DNA of 64,000 bases from Mangrovimicrobium sediminis (GTDB lineage: Bacteria > Pseudomonadota > Gammaproteobacteria > Pseudomonadales > Halieaceae). Both the position numbers and the translations under genes were made by a program. Each line of letters starts with the position of its first letter. The stretch's first letter is position 1. Below, piece by piece: positions 1 through 8,812 of the stretch. The notes under the pieces are model-generated. The model saw nothing but the letters and a program-made list of their open reading frames with translations. It did no database searches and was not told where the DNA came from. The DNA lies in NCBI RefSeq assembly GCF_004745945.1, contig NZ_SRLE01000005.1, forward strand, positions 62,001 through 126,000. Reading direction: 5' to 3'.

Positions 1-1
1 C

Positions 2-1243
2 ATGAAAGGCCAACTTCCGCACACTGGCCCCGAGGAGGGCTTCTCTCCGCCCCAGCGCCTGCTGATGGGCCCGGGGCCGATCAACTGCGACCCGCGCGTG
101 CTGCGCGCCATGTCGCACCAGCTGGTCGGCCAGTTCGACCCGGACATGACGCGTTGCATGAACGAGACCATGCAGCTCTACCGCGGCGTGTTCTGCACAC
201 AGAACCCGTGGACCTTCCTCGTCGACAGCACCTCGCGCGGCGGCATCGAGGCCTGCCTGGTGTCGCTGCTGGCGCCGGGCGACCGCGTACTGGTCGGCAA
301 CTTCGGCCGCTTCGGCGCCCTGCTGCAGGAGATCGCCGTGCGCTGCGGCGCCGTGGTGCAGACCATCGACGTGCCCTGGGGCGAGGTGCTGCAACCGGAA
401 CAGGTGGCCGAGGCCATCGACCGCTTCAAGCCGCGCCTGGTGGCACTGGTGCAGGGCGACACCTCCACCACCATGTGCCAGCCGCTGGCGGAGATCGGCG
501 AGGTGTGTCGCGACAAGGACGTGCTGCTGTACTGCGATGCCACCGCCTCCATCGCCGGCAACCAGTTGCTGGTGGACGAATGGCACCTGGACGCGGTCAG
601 CGTCGGCCTGCAGAAGTGCATCGGCGGCCCCTCGGGCAGCGCGCCGGTCACCCTTGGCGAGGCCGCGGTGGCGGAGATCCGCAAGCGCCACCACGTGGAG
701 AAGGGCATTCTCGCCGCGCACCACGAGGAGGGCGAGGGCGCGCGCATCGCCTCCAACTACTTCGACCTGGCGATGATCATGGATTACTGGGGCGAGGAGC
801 GCCTGAACCACCACACCGAGGCGGCGAGCATGCTGTTCTGCGCCCGCGAGTGTGCGCGGCTGCTGCTGGCCGAGGGGCTGGACAGTGTGATCGAACGCCA
901 CCGGGTGAATGGCAAGGCGATGGCCGATGGCCTCGCGGCCATGAACCTGAAGCTGTACGGCGACCAGGCCCACCGCATGAACAACGTGGTCGGCGTGTAT
1001 ATTCCCGAGGGAGTCGACGGCGACAGCGTGCGCAAACAGATGCTGGAGCAGTACGCCATCGAGATCGGTACCTCCTTCGGGCCCCTGCACGGGGTGATCT
1101 GGCGCATCGGCGTGATGGGCTACAACGCGCGCCCGGATGCGGTCTTCCTCACCCTGGCCGCCCTCGAGCAGTGCCTGATCGGCGCGCGCCACCCGCTGAG
1201 TCCGGGCGCTGCGCGCGCCGCGGCGCTGGCGGCCTATGGCTGA
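2..1243 (+). CDS. pucG: (S)-ureidoglycine-glyoxylate aminotransferase-like PLP enzyme
   Basis: 413 aa class V PLP aminotransferase of the alanine/ureidoglycine-glyoxylate type. The family moves the amino group of (S)-ureidoglycine to glyoxylate, giving oxalurate and glycine at the end of purine ring degradation. Visible are an N-terminal MGPGP motif near residue 22, the cofactor aspartate in YCDATAS (D179) and the Schiff-base lysine in GLQKCIGG (K205). The ATG is at base 2, so the ORF looks complete, although a start further upstream outside the window cannot be excluded. Its end overlaps the next gene by 8 bp (ATGGCTGA), which implies translational coupling to the allantoate amidohydrolase, the enzyme expected to make its substrate. 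A serine- or alanine-glyoxylate aminotransferase is possible from sequence alone; the neighbour favours PucG. Confidence 0.85.
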   Translation: MKGQLPHTGPEEGFSPPQRLLMGPGPINCDPRVLRAMSHQLVGQFDPDMTRCMNETMQLYRGVFCTQNPWTFLVDSTSRGGIEACLVSLLAPGDRVLVGNFGRFGALLQEIAVRCGAVVQTIDVPWGEVLQPEQVAEAIDRFKPRLVALVQGDTSTTMCQPLAEIGEVCRDKDVLLYCDATASIAGNQLLVDEWHLDAVSVGLQKCIGGPSGSAPVTLGEAAVAEIRKRHHVEKGILAAHHEEGEGARIASNYFDLAMIMDYWGEERLNHHTEAASMLFCARECARLLLAEGLDSVIERHRVNGKAMADGLAAMNLKLYGDQAHRMNNVVGVYIPEGVDGDSVRKQMLEQYAIEIGTSFGPLHGVIWRIGVMGYNARPDAVFLTLAALEQCLIGARHPLSPGAARAAALAAYG

Positions 1244-2543
1244 GCCGCGCAGCGCGCCCGGGCCCAACGCCGTTTACGCGGCGGACGCCTGCCTGCCCGG
1301 CGCCCAGCGCGTGATGCAGCGCTGTGACCTGCTGGCCACTTACAGCGCCATGCCCAATGCCGTGTCCCGCGGCTACCTGACCGCCGAGCACCAGCAGTGC
1401 AACGCCACCGTGCGCGACTGGATGGGCGAGGCCGGCATGCACTGCTGGCAGGACCACGCCGGCAATATCTGGGGACGCCTGCCCTGCGACGACCCAGCGG
1501 CGCCGACCGTGATCATCGGCTCGCACCTGGACTCCGTGCCCAACGCCGGCAAGTACGACGGCATTCTCGGCGTGGTGCTGGCGGTGGAGGCGCTCGGCCA
1601 GCTGGCCAGCGACGGCCACCGCCTGCCGTTTCACGTCGACCTGGTCGGCTTCGGCGACGAGGAGGGCTCACGCTTCGGCACCACATTGATGGGCAGCCGA
1701 GCGGTGGCCGGGCGCTGGAACGACGACTGGCTGAAGCTCACCGATGTCGACGGCATCACCCTGGAATCCGCGCTGCTCGAGTTCGGTTGCGACACCGCCG
1801 CTATCGGCGCCTGCGACCGCAGCGGCGAGGCCCTGCACGCCTACCTCGAGGTGCACATCGAGCAGGGGCCGCTGCTCGAGGAAAAACACCAGCCCCTGGG
1901 CGTGGTCACCAGCATCGCCGGCGCGCGGCGTTTCGTGGTCAATATCCGCGGCCGCGCCGGCCACGCCGGCACCGTGCCCATGGACATGCGCCAGGATGCA
2001 CTGGTCGCCGGCGCCAGCGCGGTGTCGCTGGTGGAAAGTACCGCGCGGCACTATGAGATCGTCGCCACCGTGGGCGCGCTGCAGTGCTGGCCCGGTGCAC
2101 CCAACGTGATCGCTGGCGATTGCCGCCTGACCATCGACATCCGCTCCGGCCGCGACCAGACCCGCGACCTTGCGCTGGCGCAGTTGCAGGAGGAGATCGA
2201 CGCCATGGTGAAGGCGCGCAAAATGCAGGTGGAGTGGACCGAGACCCACAACGCCTCGGCGGTCAGTTGCGCCAGCCACCTGCAGCGCACCATGGAGGAC
2301 GTGCTGCAGGACATGGGCCTGACGCCGGTGTCGCTGGTCAGCGGCGCCGGCCATGACGCCATGAGTTTCGACGGTATCACCGACATCGGCATGCTCTTCG
2401 TGCGCTGTGCCGGCGGTATCAGCCACCACCCGGCCGAGAGTGTCGAGGTGGGCGATGTCGGCGCTGCGGGCGCCGCACTGATGAACACGCTGCTGGCGAT
2501 GGCGCGGCAGTACCAACAGGTGGGGGAGTCCGGCAATGGGTGA
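1236..2543 (+). CDS. allC: allantoate amidohydrolase-type M20 metallohydrolase
   Basis: 435 aa dinuclear metallohydrolase of the M20 allantoate/ureidoglycolate/N-carbamoyl-amino-acid hydrolase group. Expected reaction is allantoate to (S)-ureidoglycine plus ammonia and carbon dioxide. Metal-ligand positions are intact: H97 and D99 (SHLDSV), D108 (KYDG), E142/E143 (GDEEGSRFG), a histidine in VHIEQGPLLE and a late histidine in GAGHDAMSF. It starts inside the pucG stop and its own stop overlaps the nucleoside hydrolase start (ATGGGTGA), so the three genes form a tight operon. Ureidoglycolate amidohydrolase or a carbamoyl-amino-acid hydrolase cannot be excluded by motif alone, but pairing with PucG favours allantoate. 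Confidence 0.85.
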   Translation: MAEPRSAPGPNAVYAADACLPGAQRVMQRCDLLATYSAMPNAVSRGYLTAEHQQCNATVRDWMGEAGMHCWQDHAGNIWGRLPCDDPAAPTVIIGSHLDSVPNAGKYDGILGVVLAVEALGQLASDGHRLPFHVDLVGFGDEEGSRFGTTLMGSRAVAGRWNDDWLKLTDVDGITLESALLEFGCDTAAIGACDRSGEALHAYLEVHIEQGPLLEEKHQPLGVVTSIAGARRFVVNIRGRAGHAGTVPMDMRQDALVAGASAVSLVESTARHYEIVATVGALQCWPGAPNVIAGDCRLTIDIRSGRDQTRDLALAQLQEEIDAMVKARKMQVEWTETHNASAVSCASHLQRTMEDVLQDMGLTPVSLVSGAGHDAMSFDGITDIGMLFVRCAGGISHHPAESVEVGDVGAAGAALMNTLLAMARQYQQVGESGNG

Positions 2544-3726
2544 AAGTTGGTTTGAATCCGGCCGGCGGGCCATCGGTGCGCGGTCCGCGCGCAATGGGTG
2601 CGACCGCGGCGGGCTCACGTTCGCGGCGCTCGGCCTGTGCGGCGCGCTGCTCGGCGCAGCGGTGCCGGGCCAGGCCGCGACACCGGTAATCTTCGACAAC
2701 GACATGGCCATCGACGACTGGTCCGCGCTGCTCTACCTGGCGCGCGAGCCGGCGGTGGAACTGCTCGCGGTTACCGTGGCCGGCAGCGGCGAGGCCCACT
2801 GCGCCCCCGCCGAGCGCAACGCCCTGGCCCTGCTCAAACTGGAAGGGCTGGATGCCGAGGTGCCGGTGAGCTGTGGCGACCCCTGGCCCCTGGACGGCTA
2901 CTTCGTGTTTCCGGTGCCCTGGCAGGAGGACATGGATATTCTTTCCGGCGTCAAAATTCCCGACAGCGAGCAGGCCCCGGACCCGCGCCACGCGGTGGAA
3001 TTGATCCACGACACCCTGCAGGCCAGCGAAGAGCCCGTGGTCCTGCTCGCCACCGGGCCGATGACCAACATCGCCCAGTGGCTGCAGCGCTACCCTGAGG
3101 ACCGCGCGAAGGTCAGCCGCGTGGTGATCATGGGCGGCTCGCTGCACGTGCCCGGCAACATCCTGGTGCCCGGGTTTACCGACGGGCACCCGAACCGCAA
3201 GGCGGAGTGGAACTTTTACGTCGACCCGCTGGCGGCGGACATCCTGCTGCGCTCCGGCCTGCCGGTGGAAATGGTCGGGCTGGACGTCACCAACACGGTG
3301 CGCGTGACCGCGGAGTTCGCGGCGGATTTCAAGCGCCGCGCCAATAACCCCTCCGCGCATTTCTGGGACGCGATTCTCGACAAGAACGACTGGTTCATCG
3401 CCTCCGGCGAGTACTATCTTTGGGATGTGCTGGCGGCGCTGGCGGTGACCGACCGGGCGACCTATTGCGGCAGCGAGCCGATGCCGCTGGCGGTCGCCCA
3501 CGGCGCCACCGAATCGCCCTGGGAGCCCGGTTCCGACCGCAGCATGCCGGCGCAGCGCTGGGACGGCGCACCGCGCCAGGACCTCGACGCCGAGAGCGCG
3601 GGCGCCGTGCTCGTCGCCGCGGACGGTCCGCCGATCGCTGTCTGCCTGCGCACCGACGGCGACGCCGCGTTCGAGCGCTTCACCCAGGTGCTGACCAGTG
3701 CACCGCCCGCGGGCAAGGGCGAGTGA
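2536..3726 (+). CDS. exported inosine-uridine-type nucleoside hydrolase
   Basis: 396 aa. After a basic, hydrophobic leader of about 48 residues ending in GQAA, the mature protein opens with the nucleoside hydrolase calcium signature DNDMAIDDWSA. Later landmarks are LLATGPMTNIA, VVIMGGS and a C-terminal WDVLAALAVT segment. The family hydrolyses N-glycosidic bonds of nucleosides to base and ribose. The leader contains RRAIGARS, which might be a weak twin-arginine motif, but I cannot tell Sec from Tat. It is the third gene of the operon, overlapping the previous stop by 8 bp. An exported nucleosidase next to ring-degradation genes fits extracytoplasmic conversion of nucleosides to free bases before uptake. 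Confidence 0.85.
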   Translation: MGESWFESGRRAIGARSARNGCDRGGLTFAALGLCGALLGAAVPGQAATPVIFDNDMAIDDWSALLYLAREPAVELLAVTVAGSGEAHCAPAERNALALLKLEGLDAEVPVSCGDPWPLDGYFVFPVPWQEDMDILSGVKIPDSEQAPDPRHAVELIHDTLQASEEPVVLLATGPMTNIAQWLQRYPEDRAKVSRVVIMGGSLHVPGNILVPGFTDGHPNRKAEWNFYVDPLAADILLRSGLPVEMVGLDVTNTVRVTAEFAADFKRRANNPSAHFWDAILDKNDWFIASGEYYLWDVLAALAVTDRATYCGSEPMPLAVAHGATESPWEPGSDRSMPAQRWDGAPRQDLDAESAGAVLVAADGPPIAVCLRTDGDAAFERFTQVLTSAPPAGKGE

Positions 3727-3732
3727 GTCGCC

Positions 3733-4095
3733 TTAGCCCATGCCGCGCAGCTGTGCTGCGAGGTCTTCCAGCGGCAGTGTGTCCGCCTCGGGTAGTTCCA
3801 GTGCCTGCACCAGGTTGATCCGCGAAGGCGACACAGAGTCCCGCGCCTGGCCCAGGTCCCAGCGCAATTGCGCGAGCAGCCAGAATTCAGCCGGGTAGGC
3901 GCTGGCGGTCAGGCGTTCCAGTAGCAGCGCCATTTTCGGCGTGATATTGCGCTTGCCCTTGACCAGTTCGTTGACCGGCTGCGGCTGGTTGAAGCCCAGG
4001 TGACGCGCCAGCTGCGACTGCGAGAGCCCGCTGGGGGCGAGCACCAGCGACTCCAGCAGCCCGCCGGGATGGGCGACAGCGGCGGGCTTACTCAC
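3733..4095 (-). CDS. HigA-family helix-turn-helix protein, no toxin partner
   Basis: 120 aa XRE/HigA-like DNA-binding protein. An HPGG opening is followed by a helix-turn-helix (GLSQSQLARHLGFNQPQPVNE), the NELVKGKRNIT segment and PAEFWLLAQLRWDL, all typical of HigA antitoxins. A classical higBA locus has a toxin of about 90-110 aa directly upstream. Here the upstream gene is an SPFH membrane protein that overlaps it by 8 bp, and no HigB-like ORF is present. It is therefore better read as an orphan regulator co-transcribed with the SPFH/NfeD pair. Confidence 0.75.
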   Translation of the reverse strand: MSKPAAVAHPGGLLESLVLAPSGLSQSQLARHLGFNQPQPVNELVKGKRNITPKMALLLERLTASAYPAEFWLLAQLRWDLGQARDSVSPSRINLVQALELPEADTLPLEDLAAQLRGMG

Positions 4096-5095
4096 TGCGG
4101 CCCTCGGTCACCGCAAGCGGGCCGGCCGGCTTGCGCTCGAGCAGGTGCCGGTAGCCGCCGATGAAGGACGCGAGGTCGGTGGCGCTGTGCGGCATCCACA
4201 CGACGTTGTCGTTCTTGGCCATGCGGTCTATCGATTCCATGTAGCGGATGCCGACCAGGTAGTCGGCGAAATCGTCCTGCATGACCTCCTTGACCAGCTG
4301 CAGCTTGCGCTGCTCCGCCAGGGCCAGGCGCTCGATGGCCTCGGCCTCGCCCTGGGCCTCGAGGACGAACGCGCGCTGCTCACCCTCGGCGGTGGCGACC
4401 CTGGCGTCGCGCTCACCCTCGGCGCGCAGCACCTCGGCGCGCTTGAAACCCTCTGCCTCGGTCACCCGGGCGCGGCGCTCGCGCTCCGCCTTCATCTGCT
4501 GTTCCATGGCGGTGAGCACGTCGACCGGCGGGATGATGTCCTGCACTTCCACCCGGTTCACCTTGATCCCCCAGGACTGGGCGGCCGCGCCGATGGTCTC
4601 CACCAGGCTGGCATTGATCTTCTCGCGCGAGGTGAGGGTGTCGTCGAGGTCCATTTCGCCGATCACGTTGCGCAGCGTGGTCTGGGTCAGGGTTTCCAGG
4701 GCGATGGGCAGGTTCTCGATCTCGTAGACCGCGTCGCGCGCCACGGTAATCTGGAAGTACACCACGGCGTCGACCTGGATGCCGACGTTGTCGCGGGTGA
4801 TCACCGACTGCGAGGGGAAGTCGTAGACCTGTTCGCGCAGGTCGAGGTTGGTGATGGTGGTCACCACGAAGAATTTCTCCCCGTCCTGCTTGTGGGTGCG
4901 GCGCCAGGGAATCTGCCGCGGCTGGTCGATCACCGGGATGATGATGTTCAGGCCCGGCTCCAGTGTCTTGTGATAGCGGCCCAGGCGCTCGATCATCATC
5001 ACCGACTGCTCGGGCACGATGCGGATGCCCTTGACCAGCAGGATGACGACGAACAGCGCGACAAAACCGAGGATGATGATTGCGGCGAATGGCAT
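4088..5095 (-). CDS. SPFH/band 7 (paraslipin, QmcA-like) membrane protein
   Basis: 335 aa. One N-terminal membrane segment (about residues 4-22) is followed by an SPFH domain with typical landmarks: MMIERLGRYHKTLEPGLN, VYFQI, and RNVIGEMDLDDTLTSREKIN. A long charged, probably coiled-coil stretch follows, rich in ERERRARVTEAEG-type repeats. Paraslipins scaffold inner-membrane microdomains and usually pair with NfeD proteins, as here: the nfeD gene lies 10 bp upstream. The downstream HigA-like gene overlaps its end. The ATG sits 3 bp after GGAGAACCCC-type leader sequence. Confidence 0.9.
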   Translation of the reverse strand: MPFAAIIILGFVALFVVILLVKGIRIVPEQSVMMIERLGRYHKTLEPGLNIIIPVIDQPRQIPWRRTHKQDGEKFFVVTTITNLDLREQVYDFPSQSVITRDNVGIQVDAVVYFQITVARDAVYEIENLPIALETLTQTTLRNVIGEMDLDDTLTSREKINASLVETIGAAAQSWGIKVNRVEVQDIIPPVDVLTAMEQQMKAERERRARVTEAEGFKRAEVLRAEGERDARVATAEGEQRAFVLEAQGEAEAIERLALAEQRKLQLVKEVMQDDFADYLVGIRYMESIDRMAKNDNVVWMPHSATDLASFIGGYRHLLERKPAGPLAVTEGRSE

Positions 5096-5105
5096 GGGGT
5101 TCTCC

Positions 5106-5549
5106 CTAGCGTGCTACACGCTTGACGATAAGTGTTGAGGTGCGCACGTCGACCACCTCGGCGAGGTCGCCGTCCATGAGGTCGTCGGTACTCTCCAGTT
5201 CCCAGCGCGAGTCGCGGAACACCGTGTAGTAGCCGCCGCCCAGCGCGGGGCTGTCCATCACCGTGACCTGTTTGCCGAGCATGCCGTGCACGCCGAAGCG
5301 TGGCCGGTCCCCGCGCATGAAGGTGCGCAGGGCGATGGGGCGGATGGCGACGAAGAACAGCAGGGCACCGGCGCAGTAGCCCGCCAGCGCCCAGCCCAGT
5401 TCGCCGCTGAGGTAATGCCCCAGGGCGGCGGTCAGGGCGCCGAAGCCGAGTCCGGCGAGCACGAAGCCCGAGACGAAGATTTCCGCGGTCAGCAGGACCA
5501 CGGCGAGGATGATCCACAGGTGCCAGGGGCTGAGTCCCAGAAGGGTCAT
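5106..5549 (-). CDS. NfeD-family membrane protein
   Basis: 147 aa. The N-terminal half has two or three hydrophobic segments (HLWIILAVVLLTAEIF; LAGLGFGALTAALG; LGWALAGYCAGALLFFVAI). The C-terminal half is a soluble OB-fold-like domain (MLGKQVTVMDSPALGGGYYTVF, ending in VVDVRTSTLIVKRV), the organisation of short NfeD1b proteins that partner SPFH proteins in membrane quality control. It is the first gene of the nfeD-SPFH-HigA-like operon. AAGGTG lies 8 bp before the ATG, and a strong palindrome sits just upstream between this gene and dinB. Confidence 0.88.
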   Translation of the reverse strand: MTLLGLSPWHLWIILAVVLLTAEIFVSGFVLAGLGFGALTAALGHYLSGELGWALAGYCAGALLFFVAIRPIALRTFMRGDRPRFGVHGMLGKQVTVMDSPALGGGYYTVFRDSRWELESTDDLMDGDLAEVVDVRTSTLIVKRVAR

Positions 5550-5559
5550 ATGAATACAC

Positions 5560-5580
5560 CTTACATATGTAACATGTAAG
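5560..5580. promoter_or_regulatory. palindromic operator candidate between nfeD and dinB
   Basis: TTACATATGTAA (5561-5572) is a perfect 12-bp palindrome. The same stretch also forms a wider inverted repeat, CTTACAT at 5560-5566 with ATGTAAG at 5574-5580. It lies 11 bp upstream of the nfeD ATG and about 90 bp before dinB, in an AT-rich island inside GC-rich DNA. It does not match the LexA box (CTGT-8-ACAG). The cognate regulator is unknown; the HigA-like protein at the end of the operon is a candidate by position only. Confidence 0.45.
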
Positions 5581-5669
5581 CGATAATACCTTAAGCATGG
5601 CCCATGTCAAACGGCGGCGCCGGCCCGTCACGCTTGTACCGCTTGCGCGCTCTGCCTACCATCGGCGCC

Positions 5670-6791
5670 ATGCCCGAGCCTGACTCACACAGCGCACCGC
5701 GCAAGATCATCCACATCGACATGGATGCCTTCTTCGCCAGCGTCGAACAGCGCGACAACCCCGAGTTGCGCGGCCGCCCGGTCGCCGTCGGCGGCAGCGC
5801 CGCGCGCGGTGTGGTGGCCGCCGCCAGCTACGAGGCGCGCGCCTTCGGCGTGCGTTCGGCGATGCCTTCGGTGACGGCGAAACGGCGCTGCCCTGAGCTG
5901 CTTTTCGTCAAGCCGCGCTTCGAGGTGTACCGGGCGGTGTCACAGCAGATTCACGCCATCTTCGCCCGCTACACGCCGCTGATCGAACCGCTGTCACTGG
6001 ACGAGGCCTACCTCGATGTCTCCGCGGACCTGCGCGGTGTCGGCAGCGCCACGCGTATCGCCCAACTGATCCGCGCGCAGATCCGCGAGGAGACCGGACT
6101 CACCGCCAGTGCCGGCGTCAGCTACAACAAGTTCATCGCCAAGATCGCCTCGGACCAGAACAAGCCCGATGGCATCTGCGTGGTACGCCCGGAGCAGGGC
6201 GCGGCCTTTGTCGCCGGCCTGCCGGCGCGGCGCTTCTACGGCGTGGGGCCGAAGACCGCGGAGAAAATGGCGGGCCTGGGGATTCACACCGGCGCCGACC
6301 TGCGCGAGTGCGAGCTCGCTTTCCTGGTCGAGCACTTCGGCAAGTCGGCACAGTACCTCTACCACGCCAGCCGCGGCGTCGACCACCGCGCGGTGAAACC
6401 GGACCGCACGCGCAAGTCGATCGGCGCGGAGCGCACCTACGGCGAAGACCTGCAGGCGGAGGATGCGCTGCGCGCGGCGCTGGACGGGATTGTCGATATT
6501 CTCTGGGCGCGGGTGGAGAAACAGGCCTCGCGCGGGCGCACCGTCACCCTCAAGCTCAAGTACAACGACTTCCGCCAGATTACCCGTGCGCGCTCGCTGG
6601 ACGCCCCGGTGACCTCGCGCGAACAACTGGCCGCGATCGGCCAGCAATTACTCGGGGATCAGTTGCCGGTGGAGCGCGGGGTGCGCCTGCTGGGGCTGGC
6701 GGTGTCCAGCCTCGACAGCGGTGACGAGGTCGCCACCCCTGCCGCGGCTATCGCCGAACCGGCCCCACGCCAGGGGCGCTTCGAGTTCTGA
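5670..6791 (+). CDS. dinB: DNA polymerase IV (Y family)
   Basis: 373 aa translesion polymerase. The catalytic carboxylates are in HIDMDAFFASVEQ (D17) and SLDEAYLD (D111, E112). The finger motif VAAASYEARAFGVRSAMP, the thumb helix-hairpin-helix region (GVGPKTAEKMAGLGI) and the little-finger domain (RGRTVTLKLKYNDF) are all present. An in-frame ATG at 5604 exists, but the family starts close to the HIDMDAFF motif, so 5670 is preferred. It has no C-terminal beta-clamp motif that I can identify with confidence; the tail is PAPRQGRFEF, where QGRFEF may be a weak clamp-binding peptide. Confidence 0.93.
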   Translation: MPEPDSHSAPRKIIHIDMDAFFASVEQRDNPELRGRPVAVGGSAARGVVAAASYEARAFGVRSAMPSVTAKRRCPELLFVKPRFEVYRAVSQQIHAIFARYTPLIEPLSLDEAYLDVSADLRGVGSATRIAQLIRAQIREETGLTASAGVSYNKFIAKIASDQNKPDGICVVRPEQGAAFVAGLPARRFYGVGPKTAEKMAGLGIHTGADLRECELAFLVEHFGKSAQYLYHASRGVDHRAVKPDRTRKSIGAERTYGEDLQAEDALRAALDGIVDILWARVEKQASRGRTVTLKLKYNDFRQITRARSLDAPVTSREQLAAIGQQLLGDQLPVERGVRLLGLAVSSLDSGDEVATPAAAIAEPAPRQGRFEF

Positions 6792-6920
6792 CGGCGAACC
6801 TGCCGGAATTGCCCGTACAGCGGGTCAGTCGCCACTCGCTCCCCGTCCCCAGGATTGAAAGGTGTCCGCAACGCGGCCTGCTATGCTTCGCCTTTCATCC
6901 AACCCGAGTGAGAGGCAGGT

Positions 6921-7424
6921 ATGAATACCCCACTGAATCCGGTCGCCCGGCTTGCGGAACTATCGCTGGAGCCATTCAGCCGCGGCGAGCACTGGGCCTC
7001 GCAGGACGCGCCGCTGGGCGAGCGTCTCGCGCTGACCCAACTCGGCGCCTGCTACATCGAGGTTCAACCCGGGCGGTCCAGTTGTCCCTGCCACGTCCAC
7101 CACAACGAGGACGAGTTGTTCGTCATCCTCGAGGGCGAGGCGGAGTACCGCTTCGGCGAACATCGCTACGCGGTGCGCGCCGGCGACGTCCTCGGAGCTC
7201 CGCGCGGCGGACCGGAGTACGCGCACAAGCTGACCAACACCGGCAGCGGTACGCTGAGGTACCTGGCGGTGTCGTCCAAAGCGGACACGGAGATTTGCGA
7301 GTATCCGGATTCTGGTAAGTTTGCTGTCTTCGGCCGGCGTAAGATCGGCTCGCGCGATCGATTGCGTTTTATTGGCCGCGAAGCCGATGGCCTGGACTAC
7401 TGGGACGGGGAGCCCGGCGCCTAA
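6921..7424 (+). CDS. cupin-domain protein
   Basis: 167 aa single-domain cupin. Motif 1 reads CHVHHNEDELFVILEGEAEYRFG, with the metal-binding histidines and glutamate. Motif 2 lies around DVLGAPRGGPEYAHKLTNTG. The C-terminal part (VCEYPDSGKF-like, ADGLDYWDG) resembles the sugar-isomerase-type cupins often annotated as cupin_2 proteins of unknown substrate. AGAGGCAGGT precedes the ATG. It converges with the deaminase on the other strand, the two stops overlapping by 4 bp. No specific function can be assigned; a role in purine metabolism is only guilt by association. Confidence 0.75.
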   Translation: MNTPLNPVARLAELSLEPFSRGEHWASQDAPLGERLALTQLGACYIEVQPGRSSCPCHVHHNEDELFVILEGEAEYRFGEHRYAVRAGDVLGAPRGGPEYAHKLTNTGSGTLRYLAVSSKADTEICEYPDSGKFAVFGRRKIGSRDRLRFIGREADGLDYWDGEPGA

Positions 7425-8797
7425 TTGAAGCCCTGCACCTGGGCCCGCTCGCGCAACCGCGCAGCGGCTTCCCGGTGACGCGCCTTCAACGCGCCGAGGT
7501 CCACGCCGGGCACGGCGCCGTCGGTCACGCACCACTCGCCGTTGATCATCACGTGCTTGGCCTGGGACGCGCCGCAGGTGACCAGCGCCAGCAGCGGGTC
7601 GCCGGCGCCGGAAAAGCGCAGGGCGCCGAGTTCGAACAGGGCGAGGTCGGCCATGTTGCCGGGGCGCAGGCTGCCCAGGGCCGAGCGGCCGAGGACCCGC
7701 GCGCCGCCGCGCGTCGCCCAGCGCAGGGCATCGCCGACCGAAACGCTGGCGCTGCCGTAGTGCAGGCGTTGCAGCAAAAAGGCCTGGCGCACCTCCTCCA
7801 TGAGGTTGGAGTGATCGTTGGAGGCCGAGCCGTCCACGCCCAGCCCGACCGGCGCACCGGCACCCTCCAGGTCGAGTACCGGGCACAGGCCCGAGGCGAG
7901 GATCATGTTCGAGGAGGGACAGTGGCAGATGCCGACACGGGCGGCGCCGAGCCTGGCGATTTCGCTCTCCTCGAAGTGAATGCCGTGGGCCAGCCAGACG
8001 TCATCCCCCATCCAGCCCAGTTCCTCCAGGTGGTCCAGCGGCCGCCGGCCGAAGTTCTCAAGGCAGAAGCGGTTTTCGTCCTCGGTCTCGGCCAGGTGGG
8101 TGTGCAGGCGCACGCCGCTCTTGCGCGCCAGGTGCGCGGTCTCGTGCATGAGTTCAGCGCTGACCGAGAACGGTGAGCAGGGCGCGAAGGCGATCTGCAC
8201 CATCGCATCCTCACTGCGCTCGTGGTATTCGCGCACCAGTCGTGTGCAATCTTCGAGGATGACCTGCTCGTCCTGCACCACGCTGTCCGGCGGCAGCCCG
8301 CCGCGCGACTCGCCCAGGCTCATCGAGCCGCGGGTCAACACCACGCGCATGCCCAGGCGGCGGGCGACAGCGACCTGGATGTCGATGGCGTTGGCGAAGG
8401 CGTCGGCGAACAGGTAGTGGTGGTCCGCGGCCGTGGTGCAGCCCGACAACAACATTTCGGTGAGGGCCAGCTCGGTGGCCGCGGCGATGCTCTGTTCGTC
8501 CATCTGCGCCCACACCGGGTAGAGCGCGCGCAGCCAGTCGAACAACTCGCGGTCCTGGGCTGCGGGCAGGGCCCGGGTGAGGGTCTGGTAGAAGTGGTGG
8601 TGGCAGTTGATGAGGCCCGGCAGCAGCACCAGGCCGTCGGCGTCGAGGCGATCGTCGAAGGCGCGCGGCGTGCTGCCCGCGGGTACGCATTCGAGAATGC
8701 GCTTGCCGGCCACCACCACGCCGCCGCGACAATCGACGTCGATGTCGGGGCTATAGGCCGCCGCCGGGTTGGCGATCCACAGGCGCTTGGCAGCCAT
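7421..8797 (-). CDS. 8-oxoguanine deaminase-like amidohydrolase (ATZ/TRZ family)
   Basis: 458 aa cytosolic member of the COG0402 amidohydrolase superfamily. The N-terminal strand domain is followed by the metal motif INCHHHFYQTLTR. Further landmarks are LLSGCTTAADHHY, HTHLAETEDEN, AHGIHF and GVDGSASNDHSN. HHHFYQTLTRA, TTAADHHYLF and VDGSASND are typical of the 8-oxoguanine/isocytosine deaminase branch, which turns oxidised guanine base into urate. It follows the RutR-like regulator with a 15-bp gap and is probably co-transcribed with it. Urate from this step would feed PuuD directly. Isocytosine or cytosine-like substrates remain possible. Confidence 0.8.
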   Translation of the reverse strand: MAAKRLWIANPAAAYSPDIDVDCRGGVVVAGKRILECVPAGSTPRAFDDRLDADGLVLLPGLINCHHHFYQTLTRALPAAQDRELFDWLRALYPVWAQMDEQSIAAATELALTEMLLSGCTTAADHHYLFADAFANAIDIQVAVARRLGMRVVLTRGSMSLGESRGGLPPDSVVQDEQVILEDCTRLVREYHERSEDAMVQIAFAPCSPFSVSAELMHETAHLARKSGVRLHTHLAETEDENRFCLENFGRRPLDHLEELGWMGDDVWLAHGIHFEESEIARLGAARVGICHCPSSNMILASGLCPVLDLEGAGAPVGLGVDGSASNDHSNLMEEVRQAFLLQRLHYGSASVSVGDALRWATRGGARVLGRSALGSLRPGNMADLALFELGALRFSGAGDPLLALVTCGASQAKHVMINGEWCVTDGAVPGVDLGALKARHREAAARLRERAQVQGFN

Positions 8798-8812
8798 TGC
8801 TTCGCCCCGCGT

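Noticed and set aside
3733-4095. higBA toxin-antitoxin module
   Set aside because: Only the antitoxin-like half is present; the upstream overlapping gene is an SPFH protein and no RelE/HigB-type toxin ORF exists next to it.
5604-5669. Upstream ATG for dinB
   Set aside because: It adds 22 residues with no similarity to DNA polymerase IV, which starts close to the HIDMDAFF motif.
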